This document shows, one piece after another, positions 46,965-57,739 of a stretch of DNA of 64,000 nt (its first letter is position 1; every line of letters begins with the position of its first letter). The notes under the pieces were generated by a model. It worked only from the letters and a program-made list of their open reading frames with translations, was not told where the DNA came from and did not search any database. The DNA comes from Zingiber officinale (lineage: Eukaryota > Streptophyta > Magnoliopsida > Zingiberales > Zingiberaceae). The position numbers and the translations under genes are program-made. Location: contig NC_055989.1 in assembly GCF_018446385.1 (NCBI RefSeq), forward strand, positions 132,831,004 to 132,895,003, written 5' to 3'.

Positions 46965-47187
46965 ACCTACCTAGACCTTCACCTAATCTCGTACTTGAGG
47001 AGATCTCTCGAGACTTGGAAGACACCCGAGTGAGACTTGCCTGTCAAAATGCATGCCTGCAACTCCATGGCATGATCAGTAATACTGAAGCTTGGGGAAA
47101 AGCTTGATCCTTTTTGTTTATTAATTGTGCACCTCTACCTACTCCTCGATCGCCATGGAGACAACTCCAATTGCTTGTTCTATAAAT
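46965..47187 (+). promoter_or_regulatory. cinnamoyl-CoA reductase promoter: AC element and TATA box
   Basis: ACCTACC (46965-46971) is the AC-I element bound by lignin MYB factors. TATAAAT at 47181-47187 is a good TATA box, predicting a start near 47212 and a leader of about 120 nt before the ATG at 47334. The combination fits a phenylpropanoid gene. Confidence 0.6.
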
Positions 47188-47333
47188 CTCACATTACTTG
47201 TTGCTTTGCTTCTCACCCACCCCACCAAGCTCTCCTTCAAACTGCACCACCACCAATAAGTAATTGATCGCAAGATCACATTCTTCCTTAACTATAGCTA
47301 GTTAATTACGCTGTTCTTCCTTGTTATTACAGC

Positions 47334-48988
47334 ATGGTTGTCGCGGCGGCACCGGTGATCATCGGCGGAGAGCAGACGGTATGCGTCACCGGAGCCGGCG
47401 GCTTCATTGCTTCGTGGCTGGTGAAGCTTCTGCTGGAGAAAGGGTACACCGTGAAAGGAACTGTGAGAAATCCAGGTGAAAGGATTCGATCTTCGAGCTG
47501 TAGGTTGTTAATTATATTGATTTGATTCATCTTTTTATTTCCGAATGTTGATTGAAGATGATCCGAAGAATGATCACTTGAGGGCAATGGAAGGCGCGGC
47601 GGAGCGGCTGGTCCTCTGCAAGGCTGATCTGCTGGACTACGACGCCCTGTTAGAAGCCATTCGTGGCTGCCATGGCGTCTTCCACACCGCCTCTCCGGTC
47701 ACCGACGATCCCGTAATCTAAAGTCCAAATTTCTTGAAATACTCGCGCGCATTTGTGTGTTTTCATCGTCAAAATCTGTTTTTTTTTTTTTTTGTAAGGA
47801 GCAAATGGTGGAGCCGGCGGTGAGAGGCACGAGGAACGTGATCAATGCGGCGGCGGAGGCCGGCACCGTCCGCCGCGTGGTGTTCACCTCCTCGATCGGC
47901 GCCGTCACCATGAATCCCGACCGCGGCCCGGAGGTGGTCGTCGACGAGAGTTGCTGGAGCGACCTCGAGTTCTGCAAGAACACCAAGGCAATTCACCAAC
48001 TAATTCATTAATCAAACGTCAATATCAAACTTTCGCGCGAATTATATATAATAAAAGAAACACATCTCGCATAAGCAGAATTGGTACTGTTACGGGAAGA
48101 CGGTGGCGGAGCAGTCGGCGTGGGAGGTGGCGCGGGAGAAGGGAGTGGAGCTAGCGGTGGTGAATCCGGTGCTGGTGATGGGCCCGCTGCTGCAGCCGCA
48201 GGTGAACGCCAGCGCGGCACACATCCTCAAGTACCTCGACGGATCGGCGAGGCGGTTCGCCAACGCGGTGCAGGGGTACGTGGACGTGCGGGACGTCGCG
48301 GCGGCCCACCTCCGCGTCTTCGAAGCAGCCGCCGCTGCGGGAAAGCGCTTCCTCTGCGCCGAGCGCGTCCTCCACCGCGAAGACGTCGTCCGGACCCTCG
48401 CCAAGCTCTTCCCCGAGTACCCGGTCCCCAACAAGTAATTAACTATACCAACTACATTAACTTATTTTTAAAATCCAATTCATAATTAATAGAGAATAAC
48501 GAGAAAATGATCGACTCACTCATCTTCGATTGGTCTTTCACATCTATCTTCATACTTAATTAACTTTGTCAGTAAGTAGCTAATCCATGATCTAACAAAG
48601 TTCAATCTCAGGACGTAATCTTTACCTGTAATCCTATGTTTCAACTCTAAGAATGCTTTTTCTTTGATCAGTCTTGAAAATGATGCAATCGTCAGCGTTA
48701 TGATCACAAAAGAATGCTAAGTTTCCACTGATCATTAAAGTCTATGTTTGTTTAACAACATGCAGAGTACGTATATTTCAACTACTGGAGACTTAAAATT
48801 TGTTGTTTATATGTTCTTCCAGATGCTCTGACGAGGTTAATCCACGTAAAAAGCCTTATAATTTCTCAAACCAAGCTCTGAGACAGCTGGGAGTGGAGTT
48901 CAGGCCAGTGAGCCAGAGCCTGTATGAAACTGCGAAGAGCCTGCAAGAGAAGGGCCATCTCCCTGTCAGGCCTGATCAAGATTATTAG
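47334..48988 (+). CDS. CCR1: cinnamoyl-CoA reductase (five exons)
   Basis: Reduces feruloyl- and other hydroxycinnamoyl-CoAs to aldehydes with NADPH, the first committed step of monolignol synthesis, in the cytosol. Exons 47334-47475, 47558-47712, 47799-47987, 48079-48434 and 48823-48988 give 335 residues, the normal family length. Seen: the Rossmann motif [13 protein letters not shown] (18-30), catalytic Ser near 130-131, and the CCR signature KNWYCYGK (162-169) with catalytic Y165 and K169. The [19 protein letters not shown] block carries the His and Lys typical of true CCR rather than CCR-like proteins. Introns 1, 2 and 4 are GT-AG; intron 3 starts with GC (47988-47989). The signature reads through this splice exactly, so the gene looks functional. 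DFR-type reductases are excluded by the KNWYCYGK motif. Confidence 0.94.
47988..48078 (+). other. GC-AG intron of the reductase gene
   Basis: The exon ends ACCAAG and the intron begins GCAATT; it ends in AAGCAG before AATTGG. No GT donor nearby preserves the KNWYCYGK frame, because read-through meets a stop about 25 bp on. GC donors are a small known minority class with the usual AG before the site. Confidence 0.8.
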
Positions 48989-49082
48989 TTTATTAGAAGA
49001 GATCAACATAAACATAATTATAAGTTTATTAGTTAATTAATGTGCACGTAATTAAGGTGTGTTTTGTGCACAGTCTCTGCTC

Positions 49083-50185
49083 AATTATGTGATATTATTG
49101 TGGCTGTCTATGAATTATAAGATCTTCAAACAAGTTCGATGCATCTGTAGTACAGTACTAATCACTGAAGTAGGAGCAGCATGGTCAATTTATATTCTAC
49201 TATGACTTTAAAGTATTCATATTTATATATTTTAGATTTTTTAAAATTAGTTATTCATGAATTAAGTTTAGTTTATTTTTTTTAATCATATTTAATTTTA
49301 TTTTAAATCTTAAAGAACTAAGTTTTGTTAGTTAATTTATTCTAAATCTTAAGAAATATATTTAGTTGGTTATTTTTTTCCTTTTAATTTTTTTTTAAAG
49401 ATTTTAAGAGTTATATAAATCTATACTTAGATTATGTTTAGGATAATTATTTTGATATTGAATCAATTAGTTTCGCTTAAGTCAGACTACATCTATTTTT
49501 CTTTGCTCACTTGATTTCATAATAAATTTAAACCTAATTTAGATTATTCTTTTTTTTTTTTTTTGTTACTTCTCTCTTATTTTCTTGATAATCCCTCTAC
49601 AACTTCATGCTCTAGAATAATATACAATATCAATTATGTGATATTATTGTGGCTGTCCATGAATTATAAGATCTTCAAACAAGTTCAATGCATCTATAAG
49701 ACAGTAGTAATCACTGATCTAGAGCAGCACAATCAATTTATATTCTCAGATAAGACTATGATGCATGAGAAAATTCAAAGTATTCAGATTTATATATTTT
49801 ATTTATTTTTAATTAGTTATCCATGAAATAAGTTTAGTTTATTTCTTTCTTAATTATATTTACTTTTATCCTTAAATCTTAGGGAATTAAGTCTTATTAG
49901 TTAATTTATACTAAATTTTAAAGAATAAATCTAGTTGGTTATTTTTTTCATTTAATTTTTTTTTAGGATTTTGAGAGTTATATAAACCTATGCTTAGATG
50001 ATGTTTAGGACAGATTATTTTGATATTGAATCAATTAGTTTTGCTTAAGCCACGTTATGGCTATATCTATTTTTCTTTGCGCTCTTGATTTCATAATAGG
50101 CTTAAGCCTAATTTAGATTTTTTTTTTTGTTACTTCTTTCTTGTTTTCTTGTTAATCCCTCTGCAACTTCACACCCTAGAATAAT
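49083..50185 (+). repeat. 552-bp tandem duplication at the 3' flank of the reductase gene
   Basis: Copy 1 runs from 49083 to about 49634, copy 2 from 49635 to about 50185. Both begin AATTATGTGATATTATTGTGG and end near TCTAGAATAATA/CCTAGAATAATA. Copy 1 starts 95 bp after the reductase stop codon and so probably lies in its 3' UTR or terminator. Copy 2 runs into an LTR-like end (CA at 50207) and a primer-binding site, so this DNA may be LTR-derived. Confidence 0.75.
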
Positions 50186-50207
50186 AAACATATTTTCCTT
50201 GGCGTCA

Positions 50208-50635
50208 GTTGGTATCAGAGCTCATTAAGATCCAGCGGAGGGTTATCATGGACATGGTCATGGTCGTGAAAGGCAGATTCCAACTGAGGAAGCCTCACAC
50301 CGTAGTCATGGTATCCAAGACGAGATTCAATATCTATAAAGACAAGTCACAAAGTTATCTCAGTGTCTAGCGGCACAAGATTGTAAAGATCATAAGTTCC
50401 TTTATTCCCCTTTAGAAAAATCCCTAATTTCTAATCAAGAAGAGATGTCCAACCGCAAGTTTGGTTTCGAGAAATACAGGATCAACTACCCCACCACCTA
50501 TAACTTGGAGAGAACGCCGACTCTGCAGCACCTCTGTGTCCCCCCTTCCTTTCGCGGTGGTGGAGACAACCATGAGGATGCGAACTTCAACAATATCAAG
50601 TACGACCAATTTTACTCTTCCGATCATCCAATAAC
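50208..50635 (+). mobile_element. LTR retroelement remnant: primer-binding site and 5' internal part
   Basis: TTGGTATCAGAGC at 50209-50221 complements initiator tRNA-Met and follows an LTR-like CA end. The next 400 bp look like the start of an internal region; no protein domain is recognisable before a different LTR begins. A truncated fossil. Confidence 0.6.
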
Positions 50636-51441
50636 ACTTGTGTCTAAATGTGTAGGAACTTAGGAGTACAGGAAGTCGAGTGAAAGACGCAGTTAGCGAG
50701 AAGGACAACACATAGAGAATCGACGGGCTCGGTGCATCCAAAGGATGAGGTGCTGTGAAAGAATACGCTGGCGGATGAGAATGAGGCACGCGACATTTCC
50801 GAGGGACGAGAAGCCGGAGCGGAAGATTGCTCAAAGGGCGGAAAATGGGTTCGGGTGAGCCCTATTCCGGATGGCCGAAATCACCCAAGCGAGCTGCCTG
50901 AGTGGAAGACCCGGACCAATGCGAGCGGAATCGGAGCGGAAGACCGGGATGAAAAGTCAACAGATGTTGACTTTCTGAATCTGGGCACCCGGAACCCTTC
51001 CGGGATACCGGAGCAGGTTTTTATTCAGAACGCGACGTGATGTGTTCCATTGTGACGGAGATAAAAGTTTATCCCCCCCCAGGTACTTGGAATCCTTCCA
51101 GACTTCCCGACCAGGGCTATAAATACAACCCTGGTCCCAGAAGCTTAGACAAAACACTTATAATCATTTCTTTTTCGATTTAGCTTTCTGATCTAGTGTT
51201 TTAATTGCTGTAAAGAGTCTTCTCTACCTGAAGGAGAGTTTAGTGAGTTTCAACATTCTTGGATTAATAACTTCCCCGATTGAAACTAAGTAAACCCCGT
51301 TGCGCCTCTTCCTTTTTAGTGTCTTATTTCTTTTATGCAAGTGTTGATTATTATTAAACTATAAAGTCGAGAAAGGTATTTTTGTGTTTTTGTTGTGCAG
51401 GCTATTCACCCCCCTCTAGTCGGTCGCGAAAGGGACCAACA
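50636..51441 (+). mobile_element. LTR fragment, relative of the 38023-42382 element
   Basis: From TGTCTAAATGTGTAGGAACTTAGG onward it follows the LTR of the TR-GAG element in reverse orientation, through the AGTACAGGAAG and GGTTCGGGTGAGCC blocks. It then has CCGG-rich palindromic sequence near 50990-51015, a TATA box (TATAAATA, about 51118-51125) and a GACCAACA end. One end is missing. Fossil fragment. Confidence 0.65.
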
Positions 51442-51915
51442 CACCAAAACTCTAGGTCGAATCGACGCCTGCTGTTCCCTCTTCGGGGAATGAGTCTTCA
51501 CCTACTCCTCTCATGAGAAATTACCTTTTGCTAGATCAGTCCTCCAGACCGTTTAGACTTTTGCTCAAAGTCCGAGACTTTAGGACTTTATGCTGAACGT
51601 CCGATTCACGACCCATCCAATCTTCCACCTGGTGTCTGCGACTCATAGGATTTTCACCTAAAGTCCTTGACTCTAGGATTTTGCCGAAAGTCCCCAACCC
51701 GCCAAGATTTTGTCCAGTCCCCCGAACCAGGACTTCGTTGCCTAATCGTAACTAGGGCTTTCCACCTACCTAGAATACACTAAGACTTTTGCCTAAGACA
51801 ACTTAGGACTTTCATGCAAACTTAGTGACACTTGTTAGATAACAAGACAACTTAACTTTGAACCCTTTTCCATTATCAAAACACAAGTTTGATCATTTGG
51901 TGCTCCCTACACCAA
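51442..51915 (-). mobile_element. LTR fragment, opposite orientation
   Basis: The stretch ending TTGGTGCTCCCTACACCAACA, read on the minus strand, is a typical TGTTGG... LTR start. It contains repeated GGACTTT/GATTTT units (51540-51790). Truncated fossil. Confidence 0.5.
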
Positions 51916-52235
51916 CACCTATATCAACTCCTACTCTAAGACATGCGATCCTTGATCACACCTGATGCGGTGATAAAGATAGGTCCCACCGAAAGTAGGG
52001 CAAAGCAAGGAAGACTGGCTGACGTGAAAGCCAAGGTCAAAGATGGACGAAGGCCCCGATCATCCGACTGGCCAGGCCTAATGACTGGACGAATGGGAAG
52101 CCCGATCAGTCGGGCAATGACACCGAATGGTTCACCCAATGATGATAAATGGAGTTGAGAAGTAAGCGACAATCCACGACATGATAGTCTCGCCGACAGG
52201 ATGACACGGCTAGTCGGACGAAGGTAACTAATGAC
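51916..52235. other. unassigned repeat-derived stretch
   Basis: Contains GACTGGCTGACGTGAAAG and GACTGGACGAATGGG-type words suggestive of retroelement sequence. No gene seen. Confidence 0.3.
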
Positions 52236-53523
52236 TGTTGGATGGTGGAAGTCGCTAGGGGGTGAATAGCGATCGAAAGTTCGTTGCGAGTATGTAACAG
52301 AAAATAAAAATCACAACGCTAACACGAACCAGTTTTACTTAGTTCGGAGCCTTCATCGACTCCTACTTTAAGGCTTGCAGTCGTCGAGTGCTTTCATCAG
52401 GCAATTCACTAGCAGTTCAAAAAGTGTTTACAAATGAAAGTACAAGAACTCATTCAAAAAAAATATATACCGACAAAAATTAAAAATAACTTGAGCCGCA
52501 AGTTGTCAGAGAAGTGTCGTCGCATCGCGGAGCAGAGCGCAATAGAGCAGCAGTAGGAAGCAGTTGTATTTTCAGCTCTAGAGGTAGGCTCCTTATATAG
52601 GAGTGCTCTGGGCGCCTGGATCCCTTCCGGGAGCCCAGACCGTGACGTCAGCCCAACCAATCAGCGTGCTCCACGTTGTGACGAGATAAGTTTTTTGTGT
52701 TCCGGGCGCTTGGACCAGTTTCGGGCCCTCGGATCCCTTCCGAGCGCCCGGACCAGTTTCGGGCGCTCAGATCCCTTCCGGGCGCCCGGACCAGTTTCGA
52801 GCACCCTGATCCCTTCCGGGCGCCCGGACCACCATTTTCCAGAAATCCCTTTTCCTATAAGAAAATGTTAGTCCGAGGTAAAATAAAAGTTAAACTATCT
52901 TGCAGAACAAAGATTATCACAAATATAGTAAAATAGAGTAATAATTAGATTCCTCTCACCGAGACCGAAATCTAGTCAAGATCTCAACTTAGATTCCTGA
53001 AATAGTTCTAAGTTGGATCAACGCCTAAGTTCCCTAACTGGGAACGCGTCCTCACCAAGTCACTCCCCTCCAGTGACTTACCTTAACTTGCTTGCCAGAC
53101 GTTCGGTTAGTCTGTCGACCCGTCTGGACTTCGTGCCAACTACTTGGTCGGCTCGTCGACCTAGCTGGACTTCGTGCCAGACATCCGGTCAGCCCGTCGA
53201 CCTGTCTAGACTTCGTGCCTGCTATCCGGTCATCCCGTCGACCTAACTAGGTTTCATGCTAGCTATCCAGTCGGCCCGTCGACCTAACTGGGCTTCATGC
53301 TAGCTATCCGGTCGGTCTGTCGACCTAGCTGGGCTTCGTGTCAACTATCCGATCGGTCCGTCGACCTAATTGGGCTTCGTGCCAACTATCTGGTCGGTCC
53401 GTCGACCTAGCTGGGCTTCTCCTGCACACTTAGTCAAAATGTTAGATCACAACAAAACTAACTTAACCGACTTTGCCATTCATTAAAACCTGAGTTAGAC
53501 CGTTAGTGCTAACCGCACCAACA
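52236..53523 (-). mobile_element. LTR with palindromic GC minisatellites, plus adjoining internal end
   Basis: A 1,288-bp LTR, plus-strand ends TGTTGGATGG and GCACCAACA. A purine tract (AAAAAGGGAGAGAT on the minus strand, about 53524-53537) follows, so this is the 3' LTR of a minus-strand element. It contains TTCCGGGCGCCCGGACC repeats (52700-52830), upstream of a TATA box (TATATAAGG on the minus strand, near 52593-52601), and about eight units of roughly 43 bp (TCCGGTCGGCCCGTCGACCTA) at 53095-53420. Confidence 0.75.
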
Positions 53524-54864
53524 ATCTCTCCCTTTTTGATGCAATGACAATCTAGGTTAAGTTAGTAAAAAATTATTCAAAAAGTAAGCAATTATAATCA
53601 ACGACATGGTTTTTAAGTTAGTCTTGTTTTATGTTTGGTATTTTGTTGCTAACTAACTTAAACCACGTAGCCCCCCTCCTTTGGCATTCAACGAAAATAG
53701 CAAACATAGATAAGTAAAGAAAAATGACAAAGTAAAAGGAAATAAATTTGACAACAGAAAATTTTGATAAAATAAAATTTTCAGGTTGACTTGGGGGAGT
53801 TAACTTAGAAAAATACGTTAGTGGAATTTTTTTTGAAAAAGTCGTTTAAGGCAAAAATGTAAGCTTTAAACTTTCGATATGAAACCATTTTCAATATCTA
53901 AAATAATTTTCAAAAAAATATTTTCTAAAATAATTTTACAAAATATTAAGGTAAAAATTGACTAACTTTATAAGTTAAAATAAGTTTGCAAAATTAAATT
54001 AATTTTTAGAGTAATTTTCAAAAACAAGCTTGCAAAATTAATGCAATTTTCAAACATAAGTTTATAAAAGTCAATTTTCAAAAATAAGTTTGTAAAATTA
54101 AAGTAATTTTTCAAAACATTTATCAAAAATAAGTTTTATAAAATTTAATTTTCAAAAATAGGTTTGTAAAATTAAAGCAATTTTTCAAAAACAAGTTTTA
54201 TAAAATCCAATTTTCAAAAATAAATTTATAAAATTAAAATAATTTAAAAACAATTATGCTCAAAAATAATTTTTACAAAATATTTTCACAGAAAAGAAAA
54301 TAATTTTGTTACAATTAGTTTTACTAAGTATAAAACAATTTTGAATTAATCCTCTCCCTGAACCTTACAATAAAAAAAACTTCAATTGTCTGACCTTTAG
54401 TTACTTACTGACTATCAAAAGATAGCGACTTTCACTTGGTTAATCAGGTTAAGTTGATTGTATTCAGTTAGTGTTTGACTAAGCTGAAATACTTAACATG
54501 ATTAATATTTGTTTAGTTTTTAACACCCAGACTTATATCGATGCACTGATATAAATATCTTTAAGTCCAGACAATCTGTCTATACATCTCACCCCTTTCT
54601 AAGTTCAGAAATACACAAATAAGTTAGCCTTAACGTGTTGGTGAGATGCTCAAACCTTAGACCTATAGGAGCATGCTTTCTAAGTATTTGATCTAGACTA
54701 AGGCTAAAACTATTTTTAAATTCTAAAAATAGGGAATTTTGGAAAATATAAAAAATTTTACTCTAGAATTTAAGAAAAATATTTTTGAAAACAATTTTAG
54801 ACTTTAAAATTCCTAGTCTATTTATCATAATATGACAAGTCAACGTGTGAGATGAGATATAAAG
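53524..54864 (-). mobile_element. AT-rich internal end of the minus-strand LTR element
   Basis: Non-coding interior attached to the LTR at 52236-53523. At 53980-54260 AT-rich units (TTTTCAAAAATAAGTTTGTAAAATTAAA) repeat in tandem about every 60-70 bp. It is cut off at 54864, where the Ty3-gypsy element begins. No domain is recognisable. Confidence 0.5.
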
Positions 54865-57739
54865 TGTAACAACCCAAATTTTCTCAATTCGAGTCCTAAA
54901 AGTGATTTAAAAATATTTAAAAATGCTATAGAAATATTCTAGGGATTTTTAGAAATTTTTAGAGTATTTTTATGTAATATTTGGAGGTCGTTTGGTATTT
55001 TTACTAAACGAAAGAAGTTTCGACAAAAAATATCCAAGCCGATGTTCGAACCAACAACCTCGGACCAAACCAAACCTTATCCAAATCCAGCTAGCCAACT
55101 GTTCCACAAACATTTTGTTAATCAAGAAGGGAACAAAATATATAAGCTATAGTTGGAACCGAATATAACCCTAGGTATAAGGATTTAATCCTTTTCCTGC
55201 GCCCGACGCGAACCCTAATTCCCTCACTTTCTCCTCTCCTTTCTTGCGTCGGCGTTTTCTCGGGCGAAATCACAGCCACGTTGGGGCTTGGTCTTCGGCG
55301 CCGGCGAAAGGCTTTTTCCGGCCGGTCTTCACCCGTGCGTGACCACCTCGATGAGGGGAACTCGGAAACACAAAGAAGCCACCGAGATTTGAAGCTTCTC
55401 CAAACCCTAGAACCTTCCTCTTCCGGTTGTAAGTCCCAAAAGCAAAGGTAAGTCGCTACTCACCTGCAGTAGGATAGTTCTGGATTCATATTACTTTTGT
55501 TTTCGAATTTTTCTGTGATGATTGTTAGTTTAGGGTCTCTGCCGTGAGTTTTTATGGGAAGTTGAGAAGGGGTTTTGATTGGTATTGGTTGCTACCGTGA
55601 GTTGCTTGCTTCGGATTTTGTTGGATTCTGTTCTGTTTGTGATCCTAGTATGGTTGAAGGATGAATTGGGGACTACTGTTAGGGAACCATGGTTTGTGTT
55701 GCTATCTTGTCTCTTTTGATATCTGTGTTGATGAATCCTGATTCCTATCTAGTTGAATTGTTGCCAAAAGAGATTAAATTCAGTTGATATGAATATTACT
55801 AGCAATATAGCCTCATACGACTCAATGGGCTTAATGGAGGGATGAGTTCAAAGTTTTCTGCCGTGAGGTTGAAAGGAAGAACATGGAGGAAAAAAAAAAG
55901 AAGGGGATAAGTGTGAGGAGCATTTAGCTCCTTTTGGTCACCTGCCGTGCCACAATTCCAGGAGGAATTGCATGCTGTTGGGTTCATGAATTATGGTTGT
56001 GGCAGAAATGGTTTACACGTTTTAATAACAGTAATTAGTTTCCTTGCTGCAGTGCATCACAATTCAATTTGTTAGACTAGGGAAAATGAAAGAATTAATT
56101 AGATTAGCATGTGGCTTAGCAATTCGGTTGTGCGATAAATTTATATACATGAAGTTTCGGATCCAATGTGTGAACTGCAGAAATGAACATCCCTGTTTAG
56201 AGTTTAGAACAGCCTTTAAATCTGCAGTATTCCATTGAGTGCAGAATTTTAAGTGCAGTTTTAAGTGCAGATTTTTACCTTTTGTAGTAGTGCAGATTTT
56301 TGCATTTTGTAGCATTGCAGTTTATTTCCTTTAGCAGTGTAGATTCTTTGTTTCTTATTTTGAAGCATGCTTAAAGAATTTAGTTTTGCTTCCTTTGTTT
56401 TAATTCTGACATAGCATGCTTAAGGAATTCAAATGTGGTTTCCTTTATTTAATTCTGTTGTAGCATACTAAAGAAGTCAGATTCATTTTTCCTTTGATTT
56501 ATTCTGTTGATATATGCTTAAAGAATCCTGTTGCTCTATAAAAATTCTAGGATCTGCATGTAAGTGAAAAAAATAAGAGTTCTATTAAATCCTTAGAGGT
56601 TTATAAGTAGTTATAAGAAAGAGAGACCAAGGTCTTAATAGGATCCCTAAGTTTAAGAATTGGGATCAGTAGCACGCCAAGTGCTCAAAGAAATGTCAAG
56701 GCATTTTATTGTAAGAATATTAAAAAGATAACAAGTATTTTACTTTTTAAGAGGCTAGTACCCGACTTCCAAGGTTGTCGTTAAACAAATCCAGGTGACC
56801 AATTCCAAGGTCTTGGCCCTGGTAAGACCAAGGTCTTTACCCTCGTAAGACTTGTGACTAGCTACCACAGTCTCTATTAGGGAGCACGCTTTGGTACTAC
56901 GCCTGGGCCCAAGAGAAGTTGATTATTATTTTGAAGTATTAAAGTATAAGTTTTGAAACAAATGAAACAAGCTTCACTTATGTTTAGAGTCAGCGAGTTT
57001 AGCTTCTTTAATTTAAAGCATGCAGTGTTAGTTTTATTTGTTTACTGATTAGTTTATTGAGCATGATTAGACTTATCTTCCAGCATGCAGTTTTATCCTT
57101 GTATATCATGAGTATGCAGATTTTAGTGCTTGCTAATGAATATGCATGAGTAGATTCATTTCCTAGTTTCAGTACTTTTAACATAAGCAGCTATATATAT
57201 GCTTTATTTTTAGAGCATTCAGTTTCTAGTTTCTTCTCGTATACATGCACATTCGAGTTTTTGTGAGTTAGACAGCGCTTACTAAGCATTCGCTTATAGT
57301 TTGCATTTCCTCTTACTGCATATAAAGGAAAAGAAAAGATATAGCAAAGGAAGGCGACAAGGTGGTGCGGATGGTGTGTGATGCCAGGACTATGGGAGAG
57401 ACTTGGGATGTTTTTAAGTTTCCACATTTTAGTGATTAATAAATATTTGAGATTGTATCTTACATTTCTTGTCATTGGAGATTATTTTGTTTTAGATTGT
57501 ATGCTGAGATGAGTTTGACACTTATTTAACTGCGTGGTTGTTTGATATATGTTCCAGCCGCCTATTGCTGACGTATACTATGTATGTATCTCAGTTTATG
57601 GTCACCGATACAGGGGAGATGTTGTCAAAATTTTTCAGGAGAGACTCCTCATGGTTTCGATCATACCGGTTAAGTAGAGTTAGTAGTTAAGTAACAGTCA
57701 TCCTTAGAGAGTAGTATAGTAAGAAGGGTGGTCGTTACA
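54865..57739 (+). repeat. 5' LTR of the Ty3-gypsy element
   Basis: Direct repeat of the sequence starting at 61618. It holds a short G/C-rich stretch around 55200-55450 with splice-donor-like AAAGGTAAGT (55445-55454), conserved in the 3' LTR at about 62200. Confidence 0.9.

Noticed and set aside
56044-56315. Open frames repeated at 63298-63569
   Set aside because: They lie in the two LTRs of the same Ty3-gypsy element; LTR sequence, not host genes.
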